Notes: a model not told the origin generated them from the sequence alone. Shown: positions 1 through 6,952, numbered from the stretch's first letter. The stretch: DNA of 33,382 nt from Flavobacteriales bacterium (GCA_020437905.1 JAGQVN010000319.1:1-33382); one strand, 5' to 3'. Made by a program: numbers and translations.

Positions 1-147
1 CACCCCTTTGAACACGTCGAACAACGCCGGTATGCTGCCATTGCGACCCAGCATGGCGATGCGGAACCGTTCCACCTCTTCTGCCGTGCTGGCCGCCGCG
101 GCGGCCACTTCGGCCTCCAGGGCCTCGATCCGTTCCTTCAGGCTCAT
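1..147 (-). CDS. pheS: Phenylalanine--tRNA ligase alpha subunit, N-terminal fragment
   Basis: This is the first 49 codons of a gene that runs off the left edge of the window. The minus-strand translation begins MSLKERIEALEAEVAAA, continues through ERFRIAMLGRNGSIPALFDV and ends in the window at FKGV. This matches the N-terminal coiled-coil arm of bacterial PheS, in which a Glu/Ala-rich helix is followed by the conserved FLGRKG-like turn. PheS forms the alpha2-beta2 enzyme that charges tRNA-Phe; the catalytic core lies outside the window. The ATG overlaps the TGA of the upstream cyclophilin gene (ATGA), so the two are probably cotranscribed and translationally coupled. Too little is visible to exclude an anomaly further downstream, but the start and family are well supported. 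Confidence 0.85.
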   Translation of the reverse strand, partial: MSLKERIEALEAEVAAAAASTAEEVERFRIAMLGRNGSIPALFDVFKGV

Positions 148-842
148 TTCCTGCGGCGCATCCACATGTGTATGTCGGTCAGTGGCCGGTCGCTGGCGTT
201 GCAGGCCTGCATGGCGATCATGTCGATCACATCCAGGCCCTCCACTACCTCGCCGAACACGGTGTAGCCACCGTCCAGATGCGGAGCACCCCCTGCGGTC
301 GCGTAGCGCTGGCGAGCTTCTTCGCTGTACTCAACGGGTTGACCCAGGCGAGCCATACGCTGGGCCAGCATGTCCAGTTCGTTCGAGCGGAAGGTCTTAC
401 CATGAACGATATAGAACTGACTGCCGCTGCTGCGTTTCTCCGGGTTCACATCGTCAGCCTGACGGGCCGCGGCCAGTGCGCCTTTGGTGTGGTACAGGCC
501 GGGTACGATCTCGGCAGGCAGCGTATACCCCGGTCCTCCCTGTCCCAGCATGGATCCGGCCCCGGCACTCCTGCTGTCCGGATCCCCTCCTTGCACCATG
601 AACTGGGGGATCACCCGGTGGAACAACAGGCTGTCGTAAAAGCCCTCCTCCACAAGCTTCAGGAAATTGTCACGGTGCCCGGGGGTCTCGTTGTACAAGG
701 CCACCACCATGATGCCCACCTCGGTGCGGATCTCGACCAAGGGTCGCGTTTGCTCTTTCGTCTCCTGGGCGAACAGGCCCAACGGAAGCATCAGGATCAG
801 CAGGCAAGCAAGCAACTTGGAGGGGTCGGGTTGCGGGAACAT
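144..842 (-). CDS. Secreted cyclophilin-type peptidyl-prolyl cis-trans isomerase
   Basis: The protein of 232 residues catalyses cis-trans isomerisation of X-Pro bonds and should act in the periplasm. A hydrophobic signal peptide near residues 9-25 ends in LGLFAQ. The cyclophilin core shows the catalytic block FHRVIPQFMVQGGDP (FHR arginine and the QGGD glutamine), then SGSQFYIVHG and GGYTVFGEVVEGLDVID. Between the last two lies an insert of about 35 residues, which I recall as common in Bacteroidota cyclophilins. The usual cyclosporin-binding tryptophan is not obvious. The start chosen (ATG at 842) places the signal peptide at the N-terminus; ATG at 878 would add MARRSSKVTFHR, giving a more basic n-region. 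The stop overlaps the pheS start. A TACTTTTG element on the minus strand at 904-897 is a candidate promoter. Confidence 0.9.
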   Translation of the reverse strand: MFPQPDPSKLLACLLILMLPLGLFAQETKEQTRPLVEIRTEVGIMVVALYNETPGHRDNFLKLVEEGFYDSLLFHRVIPQFMVQGGDPDSRSAGAGSMLGQGGPGYTLPAEIVPGLYHTKGALAAARQADDVNPEKRSSGSQFYIVHGKTFRSNELDMLAQRMARLGQPVEYSEEARQRYATAGGAPHLDGGYTVFGEVVEGLDVIDMIAMQACNASDRPLTDIHMWMRRRK

Positions 843-862
843 GCGGTGGAACGTTACTTTTG
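831..862 (+). promoter_or_regulatory. Bacteroidota-type promoter for the lipoprotein gene
   Basis: TACTTTTG at 855-862 matches the Bacteroidota -7 consensus TAnnTTTG exactly. A TTG at 831-833 lies 21 bases upstream, within the usual -33 spacing. Transcription would begin near 868, 8 bases before the ATG at 877 and about 40 before the ATG at 910. Confidence 0.5.
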
Positions 863-896
863 AACTTCGCCGAGCCATGAACAGCGGCAAGGCCAG

Positions 897-904
897 CAAA
901 AGTA
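897..904 (-). promoter_or_regulatory. Bacteroidota-type -7 element for the cyclophilin-pheS operon
   Basis: The minus strand reads TACTTTTG from 904 to 897, an exact TAnnTTTG match and identical to the plus-strand element at 855-862. I see no clear -33 TTTG partner. A start of transcription near 890 would serve either cyclophilin start codon (878 or 842). Confidence 0.4.
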
Positions 905-909
905 AGCGT

Positions 910-1302
910 ATGGCACGTAGCTCTTTCCGTTCCGTAACCGGCATGCTGCTGGTGCTTTGCCTGTGGGTCGTGCTTCCCGCTTGCAACAAGGAGAAGCCGA
1001 CCACGGCCATCATCACCATCCAGAAGGAGAACGGAACGGTGATCCCAGGGGCCTATGTCCGCTTATACGCCAATCCGACCTTTCCCCTCGGCGATCCTTC
1101 CCGCTTGACGATGGAGAAGTTGACCGACAGCCAGGGCCGCGCCGAGTTCGATTACAGCAGCTTCTATGAGCAGGGCCAGGCCGGCTTCGCTGTGCTGGAC
1201 ATCGTGAGCTTCAAGGACAGCATGGTGGGCGAGGGGATCATCAAGATCCTGGAGGAAGAGACCAACGAGGAGACCGTGGTGCTCGTGCCGGTGACGCCCT
1301 GA
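910..1302 (+). CDS. Small lipoprotein with a carboxypeptidase-regulatory-like domain
   Basis: The 130-residue protein has a lipoprotein signal peptide ending in the lipobox VLPAC, so it should be lipidated at that cysteine (about residue 25) and anchored in the envelope. The mature part (TAIITIQKENGTVIPGAYVR, then LTDSQGRAEFDY) resembles the Ig-like/transthyretin-like regulatory domain found in many Bacteroidota surface lipoproteins: a strand, a xGxPIxGAxV-type turn, then TDxxGxAxF. No enzymatic residues are recognisable. An earlier in-frame ATG at 877 would add 11 residues; 910 is preferred because the candidate promoter at 855-862 then leaves a leader and the n-region is a normal length. 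The gene is divergent from the cyclophilin gene and tail-to-tail with the next, 7 bases apart. Its function is unknown. Confidence 0.75.
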   Translation: MARSSFRSVTGMLLVLCLWVVLPACNKEKPTTAIITIQKENGTVIPGAYVRLYANPTFPLGDPSRLTMEKLTDSQGRAEFDYSSFYEQGQAGFAVLDIVSFKDSMVGEGIIKILEEETNEETVVLVPVTP

Positions 1303-1309
1303 TCGGCGC

Positions 1310-1639
1310 TCAGCGATCGAAGTAGTCCAATACCGCTTCCTGCATCAGGCGTTGCTGCTCTTTTTCCGAGAGCGGCGGCAGGTCCATGACCTTCTCGAAA
1401 TGCGGCCAGCCATCGGCATCGCGGCCCAGCTCCTTGTAGTAGCCGTAGGGGGTCAGTAGCACGCACACGGCGATGTGCATCAGCTCCAGCTTCTCGTCCT
1501 TCTTGTAGTCGCGCACATCCAGCCCCAGCTCCTGTACGCCGATCAGGAAGATGACCCCGTTCAGGTCCAGCGGCTGCCCGAAGCGCTCGGACAGCGAGCT
1601 GAGCAGGTCGTTCCAGCGCTTATTGAACTGCAGGTCCAT
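1310..1639 (-). CDS. Conserved hypothetical protein, Bacteroidota
   Basis: This 109-residue soluble protein has no signal peptide and no membrane segment. It begins MDLQFNKRWNDLLSSL and carries DLNGVIFLIGVQELGLDVRD followed by KDEKLELMHIAVC and TPYGYYKELGRDADGWPHFE. I recognise the layout (an FLIGVQELG core, then a helix with LMHIA) as that of a small conserved Bacteroidota protein without an assigned function. A TTG at 1651 would add four residues, but the ATG at 1639 fits better. A CATCTTTG element at 1656-1649 on the same strand sits 9 bases before this ATG. It does not resemble a toxin, antitoxin or DNA-binding protein, and I do not assign a role. Confidence 0.7.
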   Translation of the reverse strand: MDLQFNKRWNDLLSSLSERFGQPLDLNGVIFLIGVQELGLDVRDYKKDEKLELMHIAVCVLLTPYGYYKELGRDADGWPHFEKVMDLPPLSEKEQQRLMQEAVLDYFDR

Positions 1640-1648
1640 GGGGGTGCG

Positions 1649-1656
1649 CAAAGATG
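1649..1656 (-). promoter_or_regulatory. Candidate -7 element for the small conserved protein
   Basis: The minus strand reads CATCTTTG, one mismatch from TAnnTTTG, ending 9 bases before the ATG at 1639. The element is supported mainly by similarity in sequence and position to the elements upstream of holB, ricT and lipB. Confidence 0.3.
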
Positions 1657-1703
1657 GGGAGGGGATGGTTGGGGGCGCAGGGACTGCTTGAGGAAGGTTG
1701 AAT

Positions 1704-1711
1704 GTATCTTG
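1704..1711 (+). promoter_or_regulatory. Weak candidate -7 element before the Asp-box protein
   Basis: TATCTTGG differs from TAnnTTTG at one position. It lies 35 bases before the ATG at 1747 and only 2 before the ATG at 1714. No good -33 element is visible, so this is a weak call. Confidence 0.2.
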
Positions 1712-1746
1712 GTATGACGAAGCCTCAGGCTTCTCAGATCCGCTCC

Positions 1747-3129
1747 ATGCATCCTAGCTCTCACCCAAACCACAAGTGGACCGTTTGTCTGCACGTTAGC
1801 AAGCGAATAGGGAACACATTTAGGAATTGGCGTGCTGGAAAATCAGGTTCAGCGATCAGCGTGTTGAGCGCGATATTATTATTCACGCAACCGTCGTTCG
1901 CGCAATGGGTTCATGTGCCGATTTCGTTACCGGCTTGGAGCGAGTATTGGGCAGCCAATACAAGGAAAGGTGCAGGGCTCATGACCGGTGACGGCACCGG
2001 TTACTGGCAACAGAGGCTCATAGGCCAGCCTTCACCAAGTTCTGGGATTCCCTATCGCCTTTATTACACAGAATCGGATTGGGACATCTCCCAATTAGTG
2101 TTGTCAGGGGGAGGCGGGCTTGGCTGCTGCATGCATACATTGATCGATGTGGTCCCCTCAGGGAGGTTGTTCTACATGATAAACAACCAGGGTTATAGAA
2201 AGCTTTGGACCATCTCTGTGATTGGCAATGATGTTGTTCATCAAGAGTTATCAGCCTTGATCGCTGGGCCCACGCTCGGCTTCTCCGTTATGAATGACTC
2301 CACGTGTGCGGTTGCCCAAATGAATTTAAACTCATCAGCCCGGTTCTCTGTCTCATCTCCTGGTTCCTTAGAGCTGAGAGACACGCTTTCTCATTACCCT
2401 GTAAGGGATGTTGCTCTAGCTTTTTATAATGAGCAGATAGGAGCGGCTTTGATACAAACAGAATCAATGGGTCAGTGGATAAGAGTTACGGAGGACGGGG
2501 GTTGGACATGGGAACACGTATTTAACGCGCCTGATTCGACCTTTATTGATCTGGAGTGGCTCGACGTAGAAACTTTGTATGTGGTCGGGGAACAGGGTGC
2601 GATGATCAGAACAAGCGACAACGGCTTCAATTGGGATACTGTTCAGATACCGACAAGCAACAATATTCACGAGGTCGTTGGGTATGGACCGGACTCTATC
2701 TGGGTCGGGGGCGATAATGGAACGGTACTGGTATCTGGTGATGCCGGGCAGAGCTGGGAGGATATCTCCGTTGGAGAGGGGTCCATAGTTCGCATCCAAG
2801 TATTGGAGGGCGCGGTTTATGCTTATACTCGTATTCCCGACGGTGAATGGTCCTACGCCTATCGCTTGTACAAATTGAATTCTAAGCCACATCAAGCTAA
2901 TGCCCACAGCACATTTTGGAGCATCAATGGAAATGGCGTCGAACTCCATCTAATGGATGGAGAAAGAATAGAGTATATCACAATCACAGACCTTGGAGGC
3001 CGGGTTGTTCCATTTTCACAAACTGGCGAGCAACTTGGAATGGACATTGTAGCAAGCGGCGTTTATATTATCCATATACGAACTGATAAGAGGACCGGAG
3101 TGGCTAAGCTCACTTGGGTACGACAGTAG
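1747..3129 (+). CDS. Secreted Asp-box (Ycf48/BNR-like) protein with T9SS C-terminal domain
   Basis: The 460-residue protein has a signal sequence ending in TQPSFAQ, preceded by an unusually long polar N-terminal stretch. The central part is a beta-propeller-like region with three Asp-box repeats about 41 residues apart: EDGGWTW (about residue 249), SDNGFNW (about 290) and GDAGQSW (about 331). Such repeats occur in Ycf48-like and sialidase/BNR proteins. The last 65 residues, containing ITDLGGRVVPF and ASGVYIIHIRT and ending KLTWVRQ, fit a type A T9SS sorting domain, so the protein is probably exported through the outer membrane and surface-anchored or released. ATGs at 1702 and 1714 are alternative starts. 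The gene is visibly AT-richer than its neighbours, which suggests acquisition or relaxed constraint. No catalytic function is assigned. Confidence 0.75.
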   Translation: MHPSSHPNHKWTVCLHVSKRIGNTFRNWRAGKSGSAISVLSAILLFTQPSFAQWVHVPISLPAWSEYWAANTRKGAGLMTGDGTGYWQQRLIGQPSPSSGIPYRLYYTESDWDISQLVLSGGGGLGCCMHTLIDVVPSGRLFYMINNQGYRKLWTISVIGNDVVHQELSALIAGPTLGFSVMNDSTCAVAQMNLNSSARFSVSSPGSLELRDTLSHYPVRDVALAFYNEQIGAALIQTESMGQWIRVTEDGGWTWEHVFNAPDSTFIDLEWLDVETLYVVGEQGAMIRTSDNGFNWDTVQIPTSNNIHEVVGYGPDSIWVGGDNGTVLVSGDAGQSWEDISVGEGSIVRIQVLEGAVYAYTRIPDGEWSYAYRLYKLNSKPHQANAHSTFWSINGNGVELHLMDGERIEYITITDLGGRVVPFSQTGEQLGMDIVASGVYIIHIRTDKRTGVAKLTWVRQ

Positions 3130-3142
3130 TAATCTGTCCTTC

Positions 3143-3171
3143 CTTCGCCCGCGTTAAGCACGCGGGCGAGG
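3143..3171 (+). terminator. GC-rich hairpin after the Asp-box gene
   Basis: A 10-bp perfect stem (TCGCCCGCGT at 3145-3154 with its complement at 3160-3169) closes a 5-base loop, and two further pairs (one G-T) extend it. It starts 13 bases after the stop codon. There is no T-run behind it, so it is either a U-tract-independent terminator or an mRNA 3'-end stabiliser. Confidence 0.5.
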
Positions 3172-3327
3172 AGTATCTCACTCAGCGGATCCCGAGGATG
3201 TTCGATCGATAGAAAGCAGCGAGGCTCCCATGGGCTCGTCCTTGTTGGGGCGTCCGATCGCGTCTGCCCATTTGCATCCCCGCGCTCCCCTTCGCACCTT
3301 GCCCATGCATCCGTTCGCCCCAAGAAC

Positions 3328-3843
3328 ATGCTGGATCTCATCATCGGAGCGGTTGTCGTCCTTGCGGCGATCAAGGGCTTCAGCCGTGGTGGCATCGTGG
3401 AGGTGGCCTCGCTGCTGGCATTGGTCGCGGCCATTTGGGCGGGGGTCCATCTGAACGAGCGGGTCACGGCCGCTCTCGGGCTGGAGATCGACCATGAGGC
3501 CCTGGCCTTCCTGATCACCTTCGTGCTGGTCCTGGTGGCCGTTCACCTCTTGGCGCGCTTCCTCACCACGCTGATCGACCTGGCGCAAATGGGCCTGATG
3601 AACAAGCTCGCAGGAGTGCTCGTCGCAGCGCTGCGCAGTGTCTTCGTGCTGAGCGTGCTACTGAACCTGCTGCTAACGGTCGGTGACGGGAAATGGCCCG
3701 GCAAGGACATGCGCGCGGGTTCCACGCTCTACGGTCCTGTCAGTGCGGTGGCACCTTTCGTATTCCCGCAGCTGGGCAACAGCAAGTGGCTCCAGCGCAC
3801 CGTGGAGCGGGTCAAAGAAGCGGGAAAGGATCTGGTGGAATAA
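3328..3843 (+). CDS. CvpA family inner-membrane protein
   Basis: The 171-residue protein has four hydrophobic segments (about 1-20, 27-43, 59-80 and 92-112). Its start, MLDLIIGAVVVLAAIKGFSR, followed by GGIVEVASLLALVAAIWAG, is typical of the CvpA (colicin V production) family, where the D-IIG-V--L-A--G--RG pattern marks the first hairpin. The family is widespread and linked to envelope stress and biofilm traits, but its molecular function is unsettled. The C-terminal tail, with a Trp-Leu and a run of charged residues, is probably cytoplasmic. The 198-base gap upstream holds the hairpin at 3143-3171; I find no convincing promoter element in it. The gene is tail-to-tail with the cold-shock gene, 3 bases apart. 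Confidence 0.8.
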   Translation: MLDLIIGAVVVLAAIKGFSRGGIVEVASLLALVAAIWAGVHLNERVTAALGLEIDHEALAFLITFVLVLVAVHLLARFLTTLIDLAQMGLMNKLAGVLVAALRSVFVLSVLLNLLLTVGDGKWPGKDMRAGSTLYGPVSAVAPFVFPQLGNSKWLQRTVERVKEAGKDLVE

Positions 3844-3846
3844 GGC

Positions 3847-4293
3847 TCAGACCTTCTTCACGCGCACGGCGTTCAGGCCCTTCAAGCCCTGCTCCAGCTC
3901 AAAGCTGACCTTGTTGCCGGGGATCACTTCGTCCTCCAGACCGGTGACGTGTACGAAGAAGCGCTCCTGCGTCCCGATCTCCTTGATGAAGCCGAAGCCC
4001 TTGGTCTCGTCGAAGAAATCGATGATCCCTTCGCGCACCGTGGGCTCGTCGCTCTCCTCCTTCTTGGGCACACCGATCACAATGCTTTCGGCGTCGACCT
4101 CCTCGAAATTACTGGGATCCGGTGGCGTATCGGTGATCACGCCGTTCTCATCCACATAGGCCATCATGTTCTCCAGGCCCCCTCCCTGCGAGTTGGCTTT
4201 GCGCTCTTCCTTGCGCGCCGCTTTTTCTTCACGCTTTTTCTGGCGTTTTTTCTCTTTCTCGCGTTTGCTGAAGGTGGTCTGTGATCTTCCCAT
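3847..4293 (-). CDS. Cold-shock-domain protein with basic N-terminal extension
   Basis: The 148-residue protein combines a highly charged N-terminal helix (residues 9-33, Lys/Arg/Glu-rich) with a C-terminal cold-shock domain (about 86-148). The nucleic-acid-binding motifs are RNP1 KGFGFI (98-103) and RNP2 FFVHV (112-116), and the domain ends GLKGLNAVRVKKV. The linker AYVDENGVITDTPPDP is characteristic of the Bacteroidota form of this protein. It should bind single-stranded RNA or DNA and act as an RNA chaperone. The start at 4293 (MGRSQTTFSK) matches the family N-terminus; an upstream ATG at 4350 would add an atypical extension. A TATCTTCG element at 4375-4368 implies a leader of about 65-70 bases, in keeping with the long 5' leaders of cold-shock genes. 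Confidence 0.88.
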   Translation of the reverse strand: MGRSQTTFSKREKEKKRQKKREEKAARKEERKANSQGGGLENMMAYVDENGVITDTPPDPSNFEEVDAESIVIGVPKKEESDEPTVREGIIDFFDETKGFGFIKEIGTQERFFVHVTGLEDEVIPGNKVSFELEQGLKGLNAVRVKKV

Positions 4294-4367
4294 GTGGTCG
4301 TTGGATGCGTTGCTTTTGAGGTCCGCAGCATGCTGGCCAGCAGAATGCACGGACGCGTTGGTCGGCG

Positions 4368-4375
4368 CGAAGATA
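4368..4375 (-). promoter_or_regulatory. Candidate -7 element of the cold-shock gene
   Basis: The minus strand reads TATCTTCG, the same 8-mer found before ricT (6945-6952) and scoA (11143-11150). It lies 74 bases before the ATG at 4293, so the transcript would carry a leader of roughly 65-70 bases. Confidence 0.4.
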
Positions 4376-4470
4376 CGAAGCGCCCGCCATTGCAGGCATG
4401 AGCGAGGTCAGAGTATGCTTCGCACAGGCCTGCACATGGAATAAACCATGTATGGCTTGCCGAGGCACAT

Positions 4471-4504
4471 ATATCCATACGGATATGGTGCGGTCATGAG
4501 ACCG
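4471..4504 (-). terminator. Pair of short inverted repeats downstream of pgk
   Basis: Two small hairpins follow pgk: GACCG/CGGTC with a 4-base loop (4491-4504) and ATATCC/GGATAT with a 4-base loop (4471-4486). Both stems are short (5-6 bp) and no T-run follows, so a termination role is tentative. Confidence 0.25.
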
Positions 4505-4550
4505 GTATAGGGGTCTTTCGAGCCCCCCAGAGAGCGTCCATGGTCGGCCC

Positions 4551-5741
4551 TCAACCGCGAACGGCCGCGATACCCGGCAGCACTTTGCCTTCCAGGTATT
4601 CCAGCATGGCCCCGCCGCCAGTACTTACGTAGCTCACCTGATCGGCCAGTCCGAACCGGTTCACGGCCGCCACGCTATCGCCACCACCCACCAGCGAAAA
4701 GGCCCCGTTCCGGGTGGACTCCGCGATGGCCTTCGCGATGGCGATCGTACCCTGTTGGAAGGGCGTCATCTCGAAGACACCCATCGGTCCGTTCCAAAGG
4801 ATGGTGCGGGCGCGAAGGATCACTTCCCGGAACGCTGTGATGCTTTCCGGGCCGATATCCAGTGCCATCCAGCCATCGGGTACCGCATTTGCCGCGCACT
4901 GGTCCGTGTTTGCGGACTCGTTGAAGGCATCTGCGACCACCGCATCGCTCGGCAGGTGCAGCTTGACACCCTTTTCTTCAGCAGCTTTCACAACCGCACT
5001 CGCTGTATCCAAGAGGTCTTCTTCCACCAGGCTGGCCCCCGTATTCCCTCCCAGGGCTTTGACGAAGGTGTTCGCCATGCCCCCTCCCACGATCAGTTCA
5101 TCACAGCGGTCCAACAGGTTCCGAAGCACATCGAGCTTGCTGCTCACCTTGCTTCCGCCAACAATGGCGAGCAGCGGCCGTTCGGGCTTGTCCAGCACCT
5201 TGGTGAGGCTGTCCACTTCGCTTTGCAGCAACATGCCGAATAGCTTGTCGTTCGGAAAGGAACGCGCTACGATGGTCGTGCTGGCATGGGCCCTGTGCGC
5301 GGTACCGAAGGCATCGTTCACGTACACGTCACCCAGGGACGCAAGCTGTTCACTGAACACCGGGTCGCCGGCCTCCTCCTCGGGGTGGAAGCGCAGGTTC
5401 TCCAGGACGAGCACCTCGCCCGGCTTCAAGGCTGCCGCCTTGGTTTGTGCATCGGAGCCCACACAGTCCGTTGCCTGGATCACCGGACGGCCCAGCAGTT
5501 CGCTCAAGCATTCGGAGACCGGGGCCAGGCTCATGGTCGGCACCACCTTGCCTTTGGGACGGCCCAGGTGGCTCATCAGAATGGCACTTCCGCCATCGGC
5601 CAGCACCTTGTTCACGGTGGGTAGGATGGCCCGCAGGCGGGTGTCGTCGGTCACGCTGCCCCCCTCATCCTGGGGCACGTTCATGTCCACGCGGATCAGG
5701 GCTTTCTTATTGGCGAAGGAATAGGTGTCCATGGTCAGCAT
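4551..5741 (-). CDS. pgk: Phosphoglycerate kinase
   Basis: The enzyme transfers a phosphate from 1,3-bisphosphoglycerate to ADP in glycolysis and works in reverse in gluconeogenesis; it is cytosolic. The 396-residue protein is of normal family length. Signature blocks appear in order: RVDMNVPQDEGG, SHLGRPKG, LENLRFHPEEE, VNDAFGTAHRAHAS, VGGSKVSSK, WNGPMGVFE, GGGDSVAAV and STGGGAMLEYLEGK. These cover the 3-phosphoglycerate-binding arginines and the nucleotide-binding glycine loops. Starts at 5741 (MLTMDTYS) or 5732 (MDTYS) are both plausible. A TACTTTCG element at 5754-5747 ends 5 bases before the first of these, so the mRNA may be leaderless or have a very short leader. The gene is divergent from holB. 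Confidence 0.97.
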   Translation of the reverse strand: MLTMDTYSFANKKALIRVDMNVPQDEGGSVTDDTRLRAILPTVNKVLADGGSAILMSHLGRPKGKVVPTMSLAPVSECLSELLGRPVIQATDCVGSDAQTKAAALKPGEVLVLENLRFHPEEEAGDPVFSEQLASLGDVYVNDAFGTAHRAHASTTIVARSFPNDKLFGMLLQSEVDSLTKVLDKPERPLLAIVGGSKVSSKLDVLRNLLDRCDELIVGGGMANTFVKALGGNTGASLVEEDLLDTASAVVKAAEEKGVKLHLPSDAVVADAFNESANTDQCAANAVPDGWMALDIGPESITAFREVILRARTILWNGPMGVFEMTPFQQGTIAIAKAIAESTRNGAFSLVGGGDSVAAVNRFGLADQVSYVSTGGGAMLEYLEGKVLPGIAAVRG

Positions 5742-5746
5742 GGCCG

Positions 5747-5754
5747 CGAAAGTA
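5747..5754 (-). promoter_or_regulatory. -7 element of pgk
   Basis: TACTTTCG on the minus strand (TAnnTTTG with one T-to-C change) ends 5 bases before the ATG at 5741. No -33 TTTG is visible at the usual spacing. Confidence 0.45.
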
Positions 5755-5790
5755 CCGGTCGCTCCCGATCCTATGGAAGGAACGCGCGGA

Positions 5791-5798
5791 TACCTTTG
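5791..5798 (+). promoter_or_regulatory. -7 element of holB
   Basis: TACCTTTG is an exact TAnnTTTG match ending 4 bases before the ATG at 5803. It forms a divergent pair with the pgk element at 5747-5754. The spacing leaves almost no room for a leader. Confidence 0.5.
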
Positions 5799-5802
5799 TG
5801 CC

Positions 5803-6918
5803 ATGCGCTTCGCAGCGATCGCCGACCGGTCTGCGCTCAAGGCCAAGATGATCCACAACATCCGCGAAGGACGGGTGCCGCACGCTCAGCTGATCCTTGG
5901 TCCGCGTGGCTCCGGTATTCTGCCGCTGGCTCTGGCCTATGCCACTTACCTGCTGTGCCGTGACCAGCAAGCCTCGGATAGCTGCGGCGTCTGCCCGTCG
6001 TGTCTGCAGGCCGCGAAACTGGCACACCCTGACCTGCACCTGCATTTTCCCATCTATCTGTCCGAAGGGAGGCGCACATGCTCTGCCTATGTTTCGGAGT
6101 GGCGGACGGCTGTGCTGCGCGAACCCTTCCTGGATGAGCAGCTCTGGCGGGAAGGCCTGCAAGGCGAGAACAAGCAGCTGCGCATGGGCGTGGATGTGGC
6201 GGCAGAGATCAACCATACGTTGGGGCTCCGGGCACATCAGGGAGGTTGGAAGGTGATCTTGATCTGGCTGCCGGAGCGAATGGATGCGGTGGCAGCCAAC
6301 AAGCTGTTGAAGTCCCTTGAGGAACCTGAGCCAAGGACCCTTTTCCTGATGGTGAGCCATGATGCGGAGCATCTGCTACCGACCATCTTGAGCCGGACCC
6401 AATTGATCAAAGTACCGGCATTGTCGCACGAAGCGGTGGAACAGGAACTGCTGGCCCGCCTTCCGGACCTTGATCCCAAGGAGGCCCGCTCGGTAGCGGT
6501 GCGCAGTGGCGGGGATCTGTTGGAGGCGCTGGCGCTGGTCCATGGCGGCGATGGACCCGTGTTCGAATTGTTCAGGGATTGGTTGCGTGCTTGCTACTCA
6601 TTGAAGGTGCCCGAAACACAAGGCTATGCCGATGCCTTCCATGTGATGGGGCGGGAACGACAAAAGGGCCTGATCCGCTACGGCATGCATGCGGTGCGAT
6701 CGGGCATGTTGCAGGGTGAAGGAGCAGGACAGCTGGTGCATGCCGAAGGAGAGGAGCTGCGGTTCTCCATGGACTTGGGTAGGTTGCTGGATACCGAAAG
6801 CACCCGTGGCATCCACCAGGAGCTCGAAAAGGCCCACGCCCACCTGGAGCGTAATGCCAATCCGAAGGTGCTGTTCATGGACCTGAGCTATCGGATGCAT
6901 GAACTGCTGAGGGGGTGA
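5803..6918 (+). CDS. holB: DNA polymerase III delta' subunit
   Basis: Delta' is the stator of the clamp-loader complex that places the sliding clamp on DNA. The 371-residue protein begins MRFAAIADRSALKAKMIHNI and continues HAQLILGPRGSG; the P-loop lysine is replaced (GPRGSGI), as expected for a clamp-loader subunit that does not bind ATP productively. A zinc-module-like cysteine set follows (DSCGVCPSCLQAAKLAHPD). The AAA+ core shows KVILIWLPERMDAVAANKLL, then KSLEEPEPRTLFLMVSHD and the sensor region TILSRTQLIKVP. The start at 5803 is chosen because the family N-terminus begins here and a -7 element lies directly upstream; an in-frame frame upstream antisense to pgk is not needed. It is first in the run holB-ricT-gldH-PBP1A. 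Confidence 0.88.
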   Translation: MRFAAIADRSALKAKMIHNIREGRVPHAQLILGPRGSGILPLALAYATYLLCRDQQASDSCGVCPSCLQAAKLAHPDLHLHFPIYLSEGRRTCSAYVSEWRTAVLREPFLDEQLWREGLQGENKQLRMGVDVAAEINHTLGLRAHQGGWKVILIWLPERMDAVAANKLLKSLEEPEPRTLFLMVSHDAEHLLPTILSRTQLIKVPALSHEAVEQELLARLPDLDPKEARSVAVRSGGDLLEALALVHGGDGPVFELFRDWLRACYSLKVPETQGYADAFHVMGRERQKGLIRYGMHAVRSGMLQGEGAGQLVHAEGEELRFSMDLGRLLDTESTRGIHQELEKAHAHLERNANPKVLFMDLSYRMHELLRG

Positions 6919-6944
6919 ACCTTCGCCTGCCCTGAGACCTGCTC

Positions 6945-6952
6945 TATCTTCG
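6945..6952 (+). promoter_or_regulatory. -7 element of ricT
   Basis: TATCTTCG ends 6 bases before the ATG at 6959. A TTCG at 6922-6925, 19 bases upstream, could be a GC-shifted -33 element. It would give ricT-gldH-PBP1A a promoter separate from that of holB. Confidence 0.4.

Noticed and set aside
3170-3327. A small gene or structured RNA between the Asp-box gene and cvpA
   Set aside because: Short open frames here are antisense or overlap cvpA and lack any similarity; apart from the hairpin at 3143-3171 I see no structure or promoter.
4505-4530. GGGG/CCCC hairpin as a strong pgk terminator
   Set aside because: Only four consecutive G-C pairs form, the inner bases do not pair, and no T-run follows.
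4714-5724. A 336-codon open frame antisense to pgk
   Set aside because: Phosphoglycerate kinase on the other strand is complete with all motifs, and the antisense product is Ser/Ala/Arg-rich with no recognisable domain, as expected for a long open frame in GC-rich DNA.
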